Assembly (NCBI GenBank): GCA_947568835.1
Contig: OX387607.1
Coordinates: forward strand, 11,237,701 to 11,301,700
Length of the DNA: 64,000 nt
Reading direction: 5' to 3'
Source of the DNA: Protonemura montana
Lineage: Eukaryota > Arthropoda > Insecta > Plecoptera > Nemouridae
Each line of letters starts with the position of its first letter. Positions within the stretch are counted from its first letter, which is position 1. Below the pieces are notes generated by a model that saw only the letters and a program-made list of their open reading frames with translations, did no database searches and was not told where the DNA came from. This document shows positions 33,991-44,848 of this stretch, piece by piece. A program made the translations under genes and the position numbers.

Positions 33991-34439
33991 CAATTTAAAA
34001 AAATTGTCATGCATAGCAGTAAGTTTGTTTCAAAGATTAGAATACAATAATAATGGACAGAGTTTTAAAATTGTTTCAACAGCGCTGCAATAAGCAGCGT
34101 AATATAGTCTAATAATCAATTGAAGAATAAAAAATTAAGTGATTTTGTTTTCGGCGATTGCTACACGCAATTAAACTCACGCATGCTCAAGCGAGCGTGA
34201 CATCCGCACACAGAGCAAATAGCTCTCGTGTAAAATTCAACAAGGCTTGGCCTGTTCAAATTTCCCAGCAAACAAAATAATACGAGCCCGCGGGAAATTT
34301 GCTTTTCCGTGGGAAGTGTAATTATCATTACCCCTTCCACAAACATGTAATTTTAAACCGCTTCAGTATAGAAGCATGCGTTTTCAAACACGATTGCTTC
34401 GTATAACGTAGGTAGACACGTGTATTTGTGTGTGTAGGA

Positions 34440-34600
34440 AACGCAGCTACTTGAGAGATCGCCGAAGTTAAGCAACACAGTATTGGGCCAGGTATCGGAT
34501 GGATATCGAACGCATGACAATTTTTGTTCGAGAAAAGGTTTGGTGGGGTCGAAGTTAATATACCTACTTCTCGATGGCATGTGTTCAAGGAAGAATCATG
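34440..34600 (+). repeat. 5S-derived SINE, head part (S7)
   Basis: gagagatcgccgaagttaag and ccaggtatcggatggatatc match the head. Similarity fades after gttcgagaaaaggtttgg; the core and tail are lost. Confidence 0.7.
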
Positions 34601-35654
34601 TTGCACTAGTTGAAACTGGTTTGCTTTGTGATTTTAGACAGTATAAGACACAAGATCACTATCGTTTCTACATCAGGCTAAATTTAAACTTTATCTTAGC
34701 ACATCTCTCACACGTTTACCAACTAAAAATGTACTAAAAACAAATCCATCCATATAATCTGTAGCAACAAGTACGCCAGAATTAATTTCCTTGTAATCTC
34801 AGCCTGCAGTGCCAACATGCACCCGCCGCCCTCTTCAAACCTATTTCCGTCCTAGAAACTCCACACCGCGCACAACGCCCCAGGCGCACTTTACTCTAGA
34901 ACTTTCTCCTCGGATACAGCACCGCGTGGCAGTAGCTTCGCGTGGGTACGCCATCTTGATGTCAGCTCACAGGTTACCCAAATGAAATTGATATCCACCA
35001 CTTAGTCAACATTTTGAAACACATCAAAAAAATCTCAGTCAAATACACAAAAAAAAGTAGCAACCTGTCAAGAAATGTCCGGCACAAATGTGACGGCGAG
35101 TGTCCGCTCCTTTGCTGGGAAGCAACAAGGCAAGACCTCTTGAGGTGCCGAAATGGAAAATCTTCCCAGATGGAACCCCCTACAGAGAATTTGTCACCTA
35201 TTTCACACTCCCTCTCTCCCGAACCCCTTTTGTAGCAACCTCCCGTCGCCAAGGAGATTGCAGTCGTCGCAACAACAGCACGAGTGCCCAATTTGTTTTA
35301 TCCAGCGCGTTTTGTTAATTACGAAAAGTTTAATTAATTTGGCGCCCGCCAGGTGAGATGTTGATGGCACGGTCACCTTGTTGCTTTGTTTGTCGTTGAC
35401 TTTGTCTGGGAGACAATTTTATTTGGAAGGTAAATTGCACTAAGATCATGAAAGCTAGATTCTAGGAAGGTTTGATGACCTCACTGCTGCTGTATTCCGT
35501 TCGGTAAAGACGGCACCTGTCTTTTGGAGTGACATGCACGGGTCATCTAAAAAATGTAAAAAAAAATGTGATCATTTCCGTGAATTATGGTTTTATTTTC
35601 ATAGTTATTCTATAATATTGGTAATTGTTATAATTTTCTGTGGTTCTTTTGTTA
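34601..35654. other. Intergenic, no gene seen
   Basis: Overlapping frames on both strands at 34974-35356 are open but share no known domain and have no consistent splice sites. Confidence 0.45.
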
Positions 35655-35770
35655 TCGGAAAATTGTCAGGACTGCTCAAACGCTTGAAGAAGTAATAAGT
35701 ATATATTACGAAACGTCGGGAAATTTAGCTGTCCTTTACTCAGCATTTAAACCCATTTCAAATAGTTAGT
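35655..35770 (+). repeat. Half copy of fold-back family M with hammerhead-like core
   Basis: 35661-35768 matches the right half of the element at 24445-24550: aaaattgtcaggactgct, ttgaagaagtaataag, then acgaaacgtcgggaaattt and catttcaaatagtt. Around 35693-35718 it has TTGAAGA, an inverted repeat GTAATA/TATTAC and CGAAACGTC, the order of a hammerhead ribozyme core (CUGANGA, stem II, GAAA). The first C is changed to T. Confidence 0.6.
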
Positions 35771-36144
35771 GAATATTTTTCAATTCGATTATTCTCTAAA
35801 GCTTATATCGTGGCAAGAAGTTTTGTTTTTCGAACTATTTCCAAGTTGTTCTTAGCAATAAAAACAATCTTGGGAATTCGTTGGTCTATATATAATAGTT
35901 GTTCGGAAATCCCGCCATTAAAATCACTAATCGAATTAAATTGATTAATTAATCAAATAGCAAGAATCTAAACTGAAATAAATAAACGAATACAAGGGGA
36001 AAATTTCTATAACTAAGTCAGAAAACTAATTTGGGACAAAAACTTTCCCAACAAATGTAAGTTTCTAATATATAAGATGTAATGTATGGGTGTGGATCGT
36101 GGAGTTTGAATGGAACGGAGGAGAGGAGAATGGAATCAGCGCAG
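35771..36144. other. Left flank of the large palindrome
   Basis: AT-rich, no gene. The last 60 bases are purine-rich (ggaacggaggagaggagaat). No target-site duplication matching the right flank was found. Confidence 0.5.
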
Positions 36145-36515
36145 CCCTGCTGAAAATTCTTAGCAAGATCTTGCAAGATCTTGCAAGATCTTGGCAAGAT
36201 CTTGGTAAGATGCAAGATCTTGCCAATTTCTTGGCAATTTCTTGAAAACATTTAAGATTTTTCCCTTCAGACAAGATTTTTTCAAGATCTTGGTAAGAAA
36301 TTGACAAGATCTTGACACGGTCCCGTGGGATCTTACATGGCTGCAAGATTTTTGGAATCTTGGCAAGGAAACGATATCTTGGCAAGTTCTTAGCAAGTTC
36401 TTGAAATAATTTTTTTGTGTTGCGATTCTTGAAAGATCTTGCACGCAGAATTCTGCGTTTCCGACTTTAAAGTCTTCTAAAATAATAATTGATAACTGCA
36501 AGATCTTGCTCGGTG
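36145..36515. repeat. CAAGATCTTG palindromic-decamer array, left arm end
   Basis: It starts ccctgctgaaaattctta and continues with many, partly degenerate, copies of the self-complementary decamer CAAGATCTTG spaced by one to a few bases (dense at 36163-36230, sparser to about 36510). The mirror copy is at 43190-43560. Confidence 0.9.
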
Positions 36516-36754
36516 CGAAAACGCACTCGTGAATGGAGAGCACACAAATGAGATTAATGTTTGTCTTGTTGAATGCTCTGGTTCTGGATCTGATCCCTCT
36601 GATTCTGAGTTTCTGGACAACTGGACCATGATCCAGTTGTAACTTTTTCTGCAGGAAGGTTTACAACGTCATTATACTTAGGGGTCGTTGTGACAACAAT
36701 ACTTCGTAAAACTGTGAAATTTAACGACGCATTGTTTCTATAACCTCTCTCCGG

Positions 36755-36868
36755 TACAGAACTGTGTGTGATGGACACTCATATACTAATACCCAGCGCG
36801 TGTTGCTTGACTTCGGTGTTCTCACGAGGACCGGTGTTTCCAACATGCCAAATCGTTCGGTGATAAGC
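36755..36868 (-). repeat. 5S-derived SINE head in left arm (S8)
   Basis: On minus: acgatttggcatgttgg, ctcgtgagaacaccgaagtc and the cagttctgtaccggagagag transition. The 5S box is shortened (gggtattagtatatgagtg). The mirror copy is at 42837-42950 on plus. 36718-36735 (tttaacgacgcattg) may be a tail scrap. Confidence 0.75.
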
Positions 36869-37231
36869 TGAATGTCGGTTTAATGTGAATATATGATGCG
36901 ATTCTCCATTCGGGCTCTATAGTATTGCAATATATATATTTTTCATACTAAATGATAAATACTCATGCTAAGTTTTGTTTAGTAGGTATGTGGCAATTGT
37001 TGGACTGGGACCGAATTTTGGCCTTTCAACTGATATTTAATATTTCTACTAATAAATTTACATTTTATTATTTTCTCACAGAGTCGTACATTTTGTACCA
37101 CAAGATGCACATTATTGTAAATGTTTAATTATATTTATTTCAATCCGAGGTTTGCACGGAATTATTTGAAACTCCACAGGAATTTTGCATTGCATTCAGC
37201 AATGCACGCCCTTTTCAATCCTAAGTTACAA

Positions 37232-37320
37232 TAAACACCATCATCATCCACTGATTTACCGACGTCTTTAGGCCGCTGACAACGATGGCTGTTAGCAAAA
37301 TAGTGCGCCGTTGAACACGT
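37232..37320 (+). repeat. 5S-derived SINE tail in left arm (S9)
   Basis: accatcatcatccactgat, ttaccgacgtctttaggcc and gtgcgccgttgaacac match the tail of the family. The mirror copy is at 42385-42473 on minus. Confidence 0.65.
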
Positions 37321-37383
37321 TGATCAATCAACTGTGTTATTATGCAACTATAGCAAATATCACGGAAGGTATTGTTCTCAAAA

Positions 37384-37548
37384 ATGCCTCGTGTGCTTTT
37401 CTCTACGTGGATGAGAGCTTTATCAAACATTGGTGCTGGGCCCTATGTGATTTCCGAAGAATTAAACTCCCAAATTCGAAGAATTAGCTTGTTGTACAAG
37501 CGTACTTTCTTCTGTGTTTTCGACCAACGAAGACTTTCGAATTCACAA
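37384..37548 (+). CDS. Exon-like segment, unrecognised protein (left arm)
   Basis: ATG at 37384 in an A-rich context opens 55 codons, beginning MPRVLFSTWMRALSNIG and ending DQRRLSNSQ, directly followed by a consensus donor gtaagt at 37549, phase 0. Composition looks protein-like, with a basic N-terminal stretch that could be a targeting sequence. The family is not recognised. A next exon with a matching phase was not found. The identical mirror is at 42157-42321 on minus. It could be the first coding exon of a captured host gene, or chance. Confidence 0.35.
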
Positions 37549-38414
37549 GTAAGTACGAAACAAACTTATAGTCAATACGGTACATACATTTACTTTGTAG
37601 ACTTTGCACTCAAGATTTTCTTTTGGCGAACCCATACAATATTGGTTATTTTGTGTATACGTTTCGCTGTTATGCAAGTTGTTATTTTGGTAAGAACAAA
37701 TACCCTCGATTATCTCTGAAAACGCTCTTATAATCACAGTGAATTTACTGTGTTTTTTCATTCACAGTGAATCTCAGGTATAAACAAAACAAATGACTGG
37801 ATTCCAATTTAACGCTCGGCTATAATAATTGTCATTTTATAATCATAACATGGTCATTGGTGATAGGTGACATGTGTGTGAAACATTCGGCTGACAAAGA
37901 GTGGCGCGATGGACCAATACCTTGTTATAGTTCTTTCATTTATCTCAACAGCAATTCTTTACTTTTCTGTCAAGAGAAAAAATGTGCTGATGCTGAAATG
38001 TAGTGCATCTACTCAAGTTGAACTCATACTCGAGTTGCTGTTGCAGATAAGAAAACTAGACTCCAACGACTCATTCTTTATTAGCCGGGCTATATATGCA
38101 TTTTAGCAGACTTGCAAAATGATACTCGTAGCGAGCAGCGTTCCTCAGTATGAACTAGATTTCGACTGGTGGAGATGTGTCGCGTCGCGTCGCGTTGCTT
38201 TGTTTAGTCTCTAATTGCACAAATTATTTGTCTTTTTCGGCAATGCGATTGTTAGAAATAGGAAGTCATTTTTACCGTCTGCACTGTGGCATTTTTTGTC
38301 TTCGGGGTTTGAAGTTAATAGGGGAGACCTTTCAATTGATTTGTTTCGTGTAATTTGAAGGTACGCATCACTGTTACATTCAAACGCATCACTTCTTGAA
38401 TATCGTTTGTCTAG

Positions 38415-38617
38415 AAGCAAATTGGAAACATCACCTTATCAACATGCTTCCTACTTTTTCAGTCTTGGAGCTCAAAACGTTGCTGCGTTCATCAGTACTG
38501 AATTGGAAGACAGATGCTCCACTTTATTCCCTGACAAGCTGCCCTTGTCCACAGTAGAAGCAGCTATATCGCTTGAAGATAGCGTTGCGATGTCAACGGA
38601 CAATTTCACAACTCTTG
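38415..38617 (+). CDS. Exon-like segment, unrecognised protein (left arm)
   Basis: An acceptor at ttgtctag (or a stronger one, ctactttttcag, giving a start at 38463) leads into an open frame with LGAQNVAAFISTELEDR, PLSTVEAAISLEDSVAM and STDNFTTL. It closes at a consensus donor gtaagt at 38618, phase 1. Acidic/hydrophobic alternation suggests real helices, but no family is recognised. The mirror is at 41088-41290 on minus. Confidence 0.4.
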
Positions 38618-38750
38618 GTAAGTTTGCTAGGATGCAACTACAATAATCAATTAATTTTCAGAAACCTATGTTGGCATTTATTGATCAGGAGGTGCTAGTA
38701 CAAATGATGCTTGTTTCCATGTGTTTAAAACCGCACATTTTTTATTGCAG

Positions 38751-38867
38751 TGCTGTGAATCTCTCCTGGCTGGTGGCAACAAACTCTGAGATTCCATGCC
38801 CATGGTGTGATGTCCCAACTTATTTCTGCCCTCCATTCCAAGCTCCATTGGAAGAAAAATTAGTATG
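38751..38867 (+). CDS. Exon-like segment with CPWC motif (left arm)
   Basis: A strong acceptor (ttttttattgcag, ending 38750) leads to AVNLSWLVATNSEIPCPWC, then DVPTYFCPPFQAPLEEKL, and a consensus donor gtaagt at 38868. The CPWC and nearby Cys could be a metal or redox site. The frame needs entry in phase 2, while the preceding exon-like segment leaves in phase 1, so they cannot be joined directly; joining gives a stop within three codons. An unseen exon or pseudogenisation is implied. The mirror is at 40838-40954 on minus. Confidence 0.4.
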
Positions 38868-39234
38868 GTAAGTTAATTTGAATTTTCCTCCAAAATCTAT
38901 GTTCGTACTATCTATTTAAATAGCATTTGTTAACATATGCGATTTCTTAGACGCTAATTTTTTCACGTAATATACAAGTACTCCAAAAAACTACTTGGTG
39001 GGCCCCTTTAACTGCTTTACCAACATTTTGTAACCTTTGCTAGTTGCTTTCTCAAGGTAAAATGTTTGATGGATTTGACAGCATAAACAAAATATCAAGA
39101 AGAAATTATATATTTGCCAATGATTCCTTGAATCAAAATAGTTCTATAATTAATCCAGCTAAATGAGGCTTTTTGAATAAAAAATCCCAAAACCACAAAA
39201 AATGGCATATCTAAATCCATTTACTTACCACCTC

Positions 39235-40470
39235 AGGGAGACGCAGGGAGACGAAGTTTATAAGGAGTATTGAAGGGATAACGAAGTTGGACAACCCTGC
39301 TGAAAAATCTTACGTAAGATCTTGTAAGATCTTACCAAGATCTTGTCAAGAAAAACTTGCAAGATCTTGTGACAAGATCTTACAAGATCTTGCAAGATCT
39401 TATAAGATCTTGCAAGATCTTATAAGATCTTGCAAGATCTTGAATCAAGATCTTGTAAGATCTTGCCAAGAACTTGCCACGATTGTTTAAGATCTTGCCA
39501 GTTCTTATAAGATCTTGTAAGATCTTGCCAAGAACTTGCCACGATTGTTTAGGATCTTACCAAGTTCTTATAAGATCTTGCCACGATCTCATGAAATCTT
39601 ACTACGATCTGATAAGATCTTGTTTGAATATCTTGCAAGATTTCCTAAGATTCACTGTAAAATGGCACGGAAAGGCAAAGTAGGTTTACAAAAAAATGAA
39701 TGCATATTAGAGATGCTACCAAATTTATTTTAAAATTGCAAAACTGTATGCACTGTATAACAAATTACAGAAATTGCAGTTTAGATATACTTTCTTCTTT
39801 CCAACAACTTCAAAACAGCTTCAAAACAAAACAAACAAAAATCAAATAAGAATTGAAAATCGGCAAATACAAACTATCAATGCCCTATCTTTTGTAGGAT
39901 GTAAACATGAAACAAAATTGAGAAAAAAATTGTCAAATAGAATCAAAGCTCTATTAATTCAAAAATATAGTATAAGAATTTTATGAATGCAATTCAGTAT
40001 ACCTATATAGGTGTTCCCAAAAATAAAAATAAAATACTTTAAAACTTGGCAAATAAAAATCATGAATGCCTCATATAACAATAAATATTTTAAACAATAT
40101 TAAGATAAAAATGGTAAAAAAGAACCCTGTAAGAAACTCTTGATTGAGAAATATAATAAGTATGCAAAAATAATAACCTAAATCAGCACAAAATTCAAAC
40201 AAGGTACTTAATGAACATGAAGAGAAGAGAGGAACAGCCGGCCAGGAAGTGCAGTGCACCCTCTGTCAATTAGGATGTCTTACTGTATCTGTAAAAAAAA
40301 AAGTAAATGTGTAAAAGCTTTGTCGCCAGACAAATAACAGCCAAAACAAATAAATAAGAGCATCTGTTTTCTAAATTTTTTAAATCTGTGATATACTTTT
40401 TTTTCAATGAATCACTGATTTTACAGAGTAAACAAATTTGTTTTTGTTGTACTATCACAGAATAATAACA
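39235..40470. other. Palindrome spacer with central CAAGATCTTG array
   Basis: 39294-39655 starts with the same ccctgctgaaaaatctta leader as the arm end and holds a dense run of AAGATCTT-type palindromes (tataagatcttgc and taagatcttgcc variants). From 39656 to 40470 the spacer is AT-rich, with long A-runs and no gene. Confidence 0.85.
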
Positions 40471-40837
40471 GAGGTGGTAAGTAAATGGATTTAGATATGC
40501 CATTTTTTGTGGTTTTGGGATTTTTTATTCAAAAAGCCTCATTTAGCTGGATTAATTATAGAACTATTTTGATTCAAGGAATCATTGGCAAATATATAAT
40601 TTCTTCTTGATATTTTGTTTATGCTGTCAAATCCATCAAACATTTTACCTTGAGAAAGCAACTAGCAAAGGTTACAAAATGTTGGTAAAGCAGTTAAAGG
40701 GGCCCACCAAGTAGTTTTTTGGAGTACTTGTATATTACGTGAAAAAATTAGCGTCTAAGAAATCGCATATGTTAACAAATGCTATTTAAATAGATAGTAC
40801 GAACATAGATTTTGGAGGAAAATTCAAATTAACTTAC

Positions 40838-42321
40838 CATACTAATTTTTCTTCCAATGGAGCTTGGAATGGAGGGCAGAAATAAGTTGGGACATCACAC
40901 CATGGGCATGGAATCTCAGAGTTTGTTGCCACCAGCCAGGAGAGATTCACAGCACTGCAATAAAAAATGTGCGGTTTTAAACACATGGAAACAAGCATCA
41001 TTTGTACTAGCACCTCCTGATCAATAAATGCCAACATAGGTTTCTGAAAATTAATTGATTATTGTAGTTGCATCCTAGCAAACTTACCAAGAGTTGTGAA
41101 ATTGTCCGTTGACATCGCAACGCTATCTTCAAGCGATATAGCTGCTTCTACTGTGGACAAGGGCAGCTTGTCAGGGAATAAAGTGGAGCATCTGTCTTCC
41201 AATTCAGTACTGATGAACGCAGCAACGTTTTGAGCTCCAAGACTGAAAAAGTAGGAAGCATGTTGATAAGGTGATGTTTCCAATTTGCTTCTAGACAAAC
41301 GATATTCAAGAAGTGATGCGTTTGAATGTAACAGTGATGCGTACCTTCAAATTACACGAAACAAATCAATTGAAAGGTCTCCCCTATTAACTTCAAACCC
41401 CGAAGACAAAAAATGCCACAGTGCAGACGGTAAAAATGACTTCCTATTTCTAACAATCGCATTGCCGAAAAAGACAAATAATTTGTGCAATTAGAGACTA
41501 AACAAAGCAACGCGACGCGACGCGACACATCTCCACCAGTCGAAATCTAGTTCATACTGAGGAACGCTGCTCGCTACGAGTATCATTTTGCAAGTCTGCT
41601 AAAATGCATATATAGCCCGGCTAATAAAGAATGAGTCGTTGGAGTCTAGTTTTCTTATCTGCAACAGCAACTCGAGTATGAGTTCAACTTGAGTAGATGC
41701 ACTACATTTCAGCATCAGCACATTTTTTCTCTTGACAGAAAAGTAAAGAATTGCTGTTGAGATAAATGAAAGAACTATAACAAGGTATTGGTCCATCGCG
41801 CCACTCTTTGTCAGCCGAATGTTTCACACACATGTCACCTATCACCAATGACCATGTTATGATTATAAAATGACAATTATTATAGCCGAGCGTTAAATTG
41901 GAATCCAGTCATTTGTTTTGTTTATACCTGAGATTCACTGTGAATGAAAAAACACAGTAAATTCACTGTGATTATAAGAGCGTTTTCAGAGATAATCGAG
42001 GGTATTTGTTCTTACCAAAATAACAACTTGCATAACAGCGAAACGTATACACAAAATAACCAATATTGTATGGGTTCGCCAAAAGAAAATCTTGAGTGCA
42101 AAGTCTACAAAGTAAATGTATGTACCGTATTGACTATAAGTTTGTTTCGTACTTACTTGTGAATTCGAAAGTCTTCGTTGGTCGAAAACACAGAAGAAAG
42201 TACGCTTGTACAACAAGCTAATTCTTCGAATTTGGGAGTTTAATTCTTCGGAAATCACATAGGGCCCAGCACCAATGTTTGATAAAGCTCTCATCCACGT
42301 AGAGAAAAGCACACGAGGCAT
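40838..42321 (-). CDS. Mirror set of the three exon-like segments (right arm)
   Basis: 42321-42157, 41290-41088 and 40954-40838 on the minus strand are exact copies of the plus-strand segments at 37384, 38415 and 38751, including splice signals. If either copy is transcribed, the two transcripts would read toward the centre of the palindrome and converge. The same uncertainty about phase and identity applies. Confidence 0.35.
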
Positions 42322-43189
42322 TTTTGAGAACAATACCTTCCGTGATATTTGCTATAGTTGCATAATAACACAGTTGATTGATCAACGTGTTCAACGGCGC
42401 ACTATTTTGCTAACAGCCATCGTTGTCAGCGGCCTAAAGACGTCGGTAAATCAGTGGATGATGATGGTGTTTATTGTAACTTAGGATTGAAAAGGGCGTG
42501 CATTGCTGAATGCAATGCAAAATTCCTGTGGAGTTTCAAATAATTCCGTGCAAACCTCGGATTGAAATAAATATAATTAAACATTTACAATAATGTGCAT
42601 CTTGTGGTACAAAATGTACGACTCTGTGAGAAAATAATAAAATGTAAATTTATTAGTAGAAATATTAAATATCAGTTGAAAGGCCAAAATTCGGTCCCAG
42701 TCCAACAATTGCCACATACCTACTAAACAAAACTTAGCATGAGTATTTATCATTTAGTATGAAAAATATATATATTGCAATACTATAGAGCCCGAATGGA
42801 GAATCGCATCATATATTCACATTAAACCGACATTCAGCTTATCACCGAACGATTTGGCATGTTGGAAACACCGGTCCTCGTGAGAACACCGAAGTCAAGC
42901 AACACGCGCTGGGTATTAGTATATGAGTGTCCATCACACACAGTTCTGTACCGGAGAGAGGTTATAGAAACAATGCGTCGTTAAATTTCACAGTTTTACG
43001 AAGTATTGTTGTCACAACGACCCCTAAGTATAATGACGTTGTAAACCTTCCTGCAGAAAAAGTTACAACTGGATCATGGTCCAGTTGTCCAGAAACTCAG
43101 AATCAGAGGGATCAGATCCAGAACCAGAGCATTCAACAAGACAAACATTAATCTCATTTGTGTGCTCTCCATTCACGAGTGCGTTTTCG

Positions 43190-43560
43190 CACCGAGCAAG
43201 ATCTTGCAGTTATCAATTATTATTTTAGAAGACTTTAAAGTCGGAAACGCAGAATTCTGCGTGCAAGATCTTTCAAGAATCGCAACACAAAAAAATTATT
43301 TCAAGAACTTGCTAAGAACTTGCCAAGATATCGTTTCCTTGCCAAGATTCCAAAAATCTTGCAGCCATGTAAGATCCCACGGGACCGTGTCAAGATCTTG
43401 TCAATTTCTTACCAAGATCTTGAAAAAATCTTGTCTGAAGGGAAAAATCTTAAATGTTTTCAAGAAATTGCCAAGAAATTGGCAAGATCTTGCATCTTAC
43501 CAAGATCTTGCCAAGATCTTGCAAGATCTTGCAAGATCTTGCTAAGAATTTTCAGCAGGG
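43190..43560. repeat. CAAGATCTTG array, right arm end
   Basis: Reverse complement of 36145-36515. It ends ttttcagcaggg at 43560, after which symmetry with the left flank stops at once. Confidence 0.9.
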
Positions 43561-43811
43561 AAGATTAAAAGCAAAATATTGAGAAAACTAATTCGTTAGT
43601 ACGGCCAGTCCTTGTGTTGTATTGTAATTTTCTTCTATGGCACGTTTTGTGAATGGTTATCTTTTTTCCATTTCCTTTTTAAGTGCTGGAAGACGGAAAC
43701 GCTTAAAGAAAGACGAATGAAAAAGCTAAACAACCTGTAAAAGTTAGAAGATGTGTAAATATTATTCTGCAATTTAGCGATTTGTTATTCATGGAATGTA
43801 CTGATTCATTG
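43561..43811. other. Right flank of the palindrome
   Basis: AT-rich, no gene. It starts aagattaaaagc. It has no match to the left flank that would suggest a target-site duplication. Confidence 0.5.
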
Positions 43812-44216
43812 AGTTTAACGACGCACTGTTTTGACGACGGGCACAGTGGCACTGGTCGGTAAACGGGTCCGTTGTTTCGGGGATAATAATACACCTAACC
43901 TAGCCTAGAAGAGAGAAGAGGAAACACGGCGCTAAACATTTTCTCGACTCAAACACCATCAAGAAGACGAAAGTCCTAGCGTACCTTGCGAATGACGGTG
44001 TAACGCGAGCAGGATTCCTCCACAATCCAATGCTGTCGAGAGATTGATAAGCGAGGCTAATGAAGTTTCTTCAAAGTTCCTTCTACCTCTCTTCCGAACA
44101 GAACTGGTCATTTTTGTGATGATTACCCATGAAATATTTGGCTCAGTGTAGAATTGCTTATTTTCAGTGGTCTCACTAGAACCGGTGTCTCCAACAAGCT
44201 TAGACCGTTTGGTTAT
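43812..44216 (-). repeat. 5S-derived SINE, nearly full length (S10)
   Basis: Tail at 43812-43865 (acgacgcactgttttgac, ggcactggtc), middle at about 43940-44100 and head at 44110-44216, with the 5S box eroded (attacccatgaaatatttgg). The core between 43925 and 44000 is rearranged. Orientation is minus. Confidence 0.85.
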
Positions 44217-44514
44217 GTTTCTGATCAGAAGCAGCCGAATGTGAACGTTTGAACAGATATTTAAAAACGGGGTGTAGCTGTATCTTATTGATACGGCCGA
44301 TATTTATGCGTGACTACGTTCAACTACCGCGTCGGCACGTAGGTCAACTACCGTACTGACCATACTTCGCATGCAAGTTTTACATCTCTCTTTATTTGGG
44401 TTGTGTTTTCATATCTAATTTACATGCTGAAGGACTTTACAGATTGGGATGGAAGTGTCATCTTGCTATATATATACTTTATTTTGCATTAGTCTAATGA
44501 CAAGTGCTTAAAAC

Positions 44515-44848
44515 GCCGCCTTCTCTCACGTCTCCAATATTTAGTTTATCGAAAAAAAAGTACTTCTAGAGAATTATCTGAACTATTGAATGATAATAAA
44601 CCACATTCTGTCCTTTGTTTCCTGTAGGCTGTAGGGGTTGTTACACATTTGCCATTTTGCGTAATTTAACATTGGTCTTATGGAGAGCATTAAAAACGCC
44701 AACCCCTCTAACGCCTCCAATATTTATTTTATCGAAAATTAAAAAAAGTGCTTTTAGAGAATTGTCTGAACTATTGAATGATAATAAGTCGCACTCTATA
44801 CTTAGCTTCCTGTAGGCTGTAGGGCTTGTTACACATGTGCCATTTTGG
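44515..44848. repeat. Direct duplication, 188-bp period, two copies
   Basis: 44515-44660 and 44703-44848 share cctccaatatttatttta or its variant, atctgaactattgaatg, ataataa and cctgtaggctgtaggg, all at a constant offset of 188 bp. The intervening about 40 bp differ. There is no coding signal. Confidence 0.85.

Larger units (their letters stand above)
36145..43560. repeat. Giant palindrome: 3,090-bp inverted repeat arms, 1,236-bp spacer
   Basis: The arms are 36145-39234 and 40471-43560; paired positions always sum to 79705, with no indel. Every open frame in one arm has a mirror copy with identical protein in the other, and the sequence blocks I compared by eye showed no mismatch. The outer boundary is sharp: 36144 (g) versus 43561 (a) do not pair. 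The inner boundary is at gaggtgg. The arm ends carry CAAGATCTTG arrays. The spacer is not self-symmetric. Confidence 0.95.

Noticed and set aside
36160-36543. Open frame rich in RSCQDLARSCK-type repeats (mirror at 43162-43545; similar at 39287-39683)
   Set aside because: It is only the translation of the CAAGATCTTG array; no constant protein unit or splice context.
36145-43560. CRISPR-like or integron-like array
   Set aside because: This is eukaryotic DNA; the AAGATCTTG units have no constant spacer length or unique spacers.
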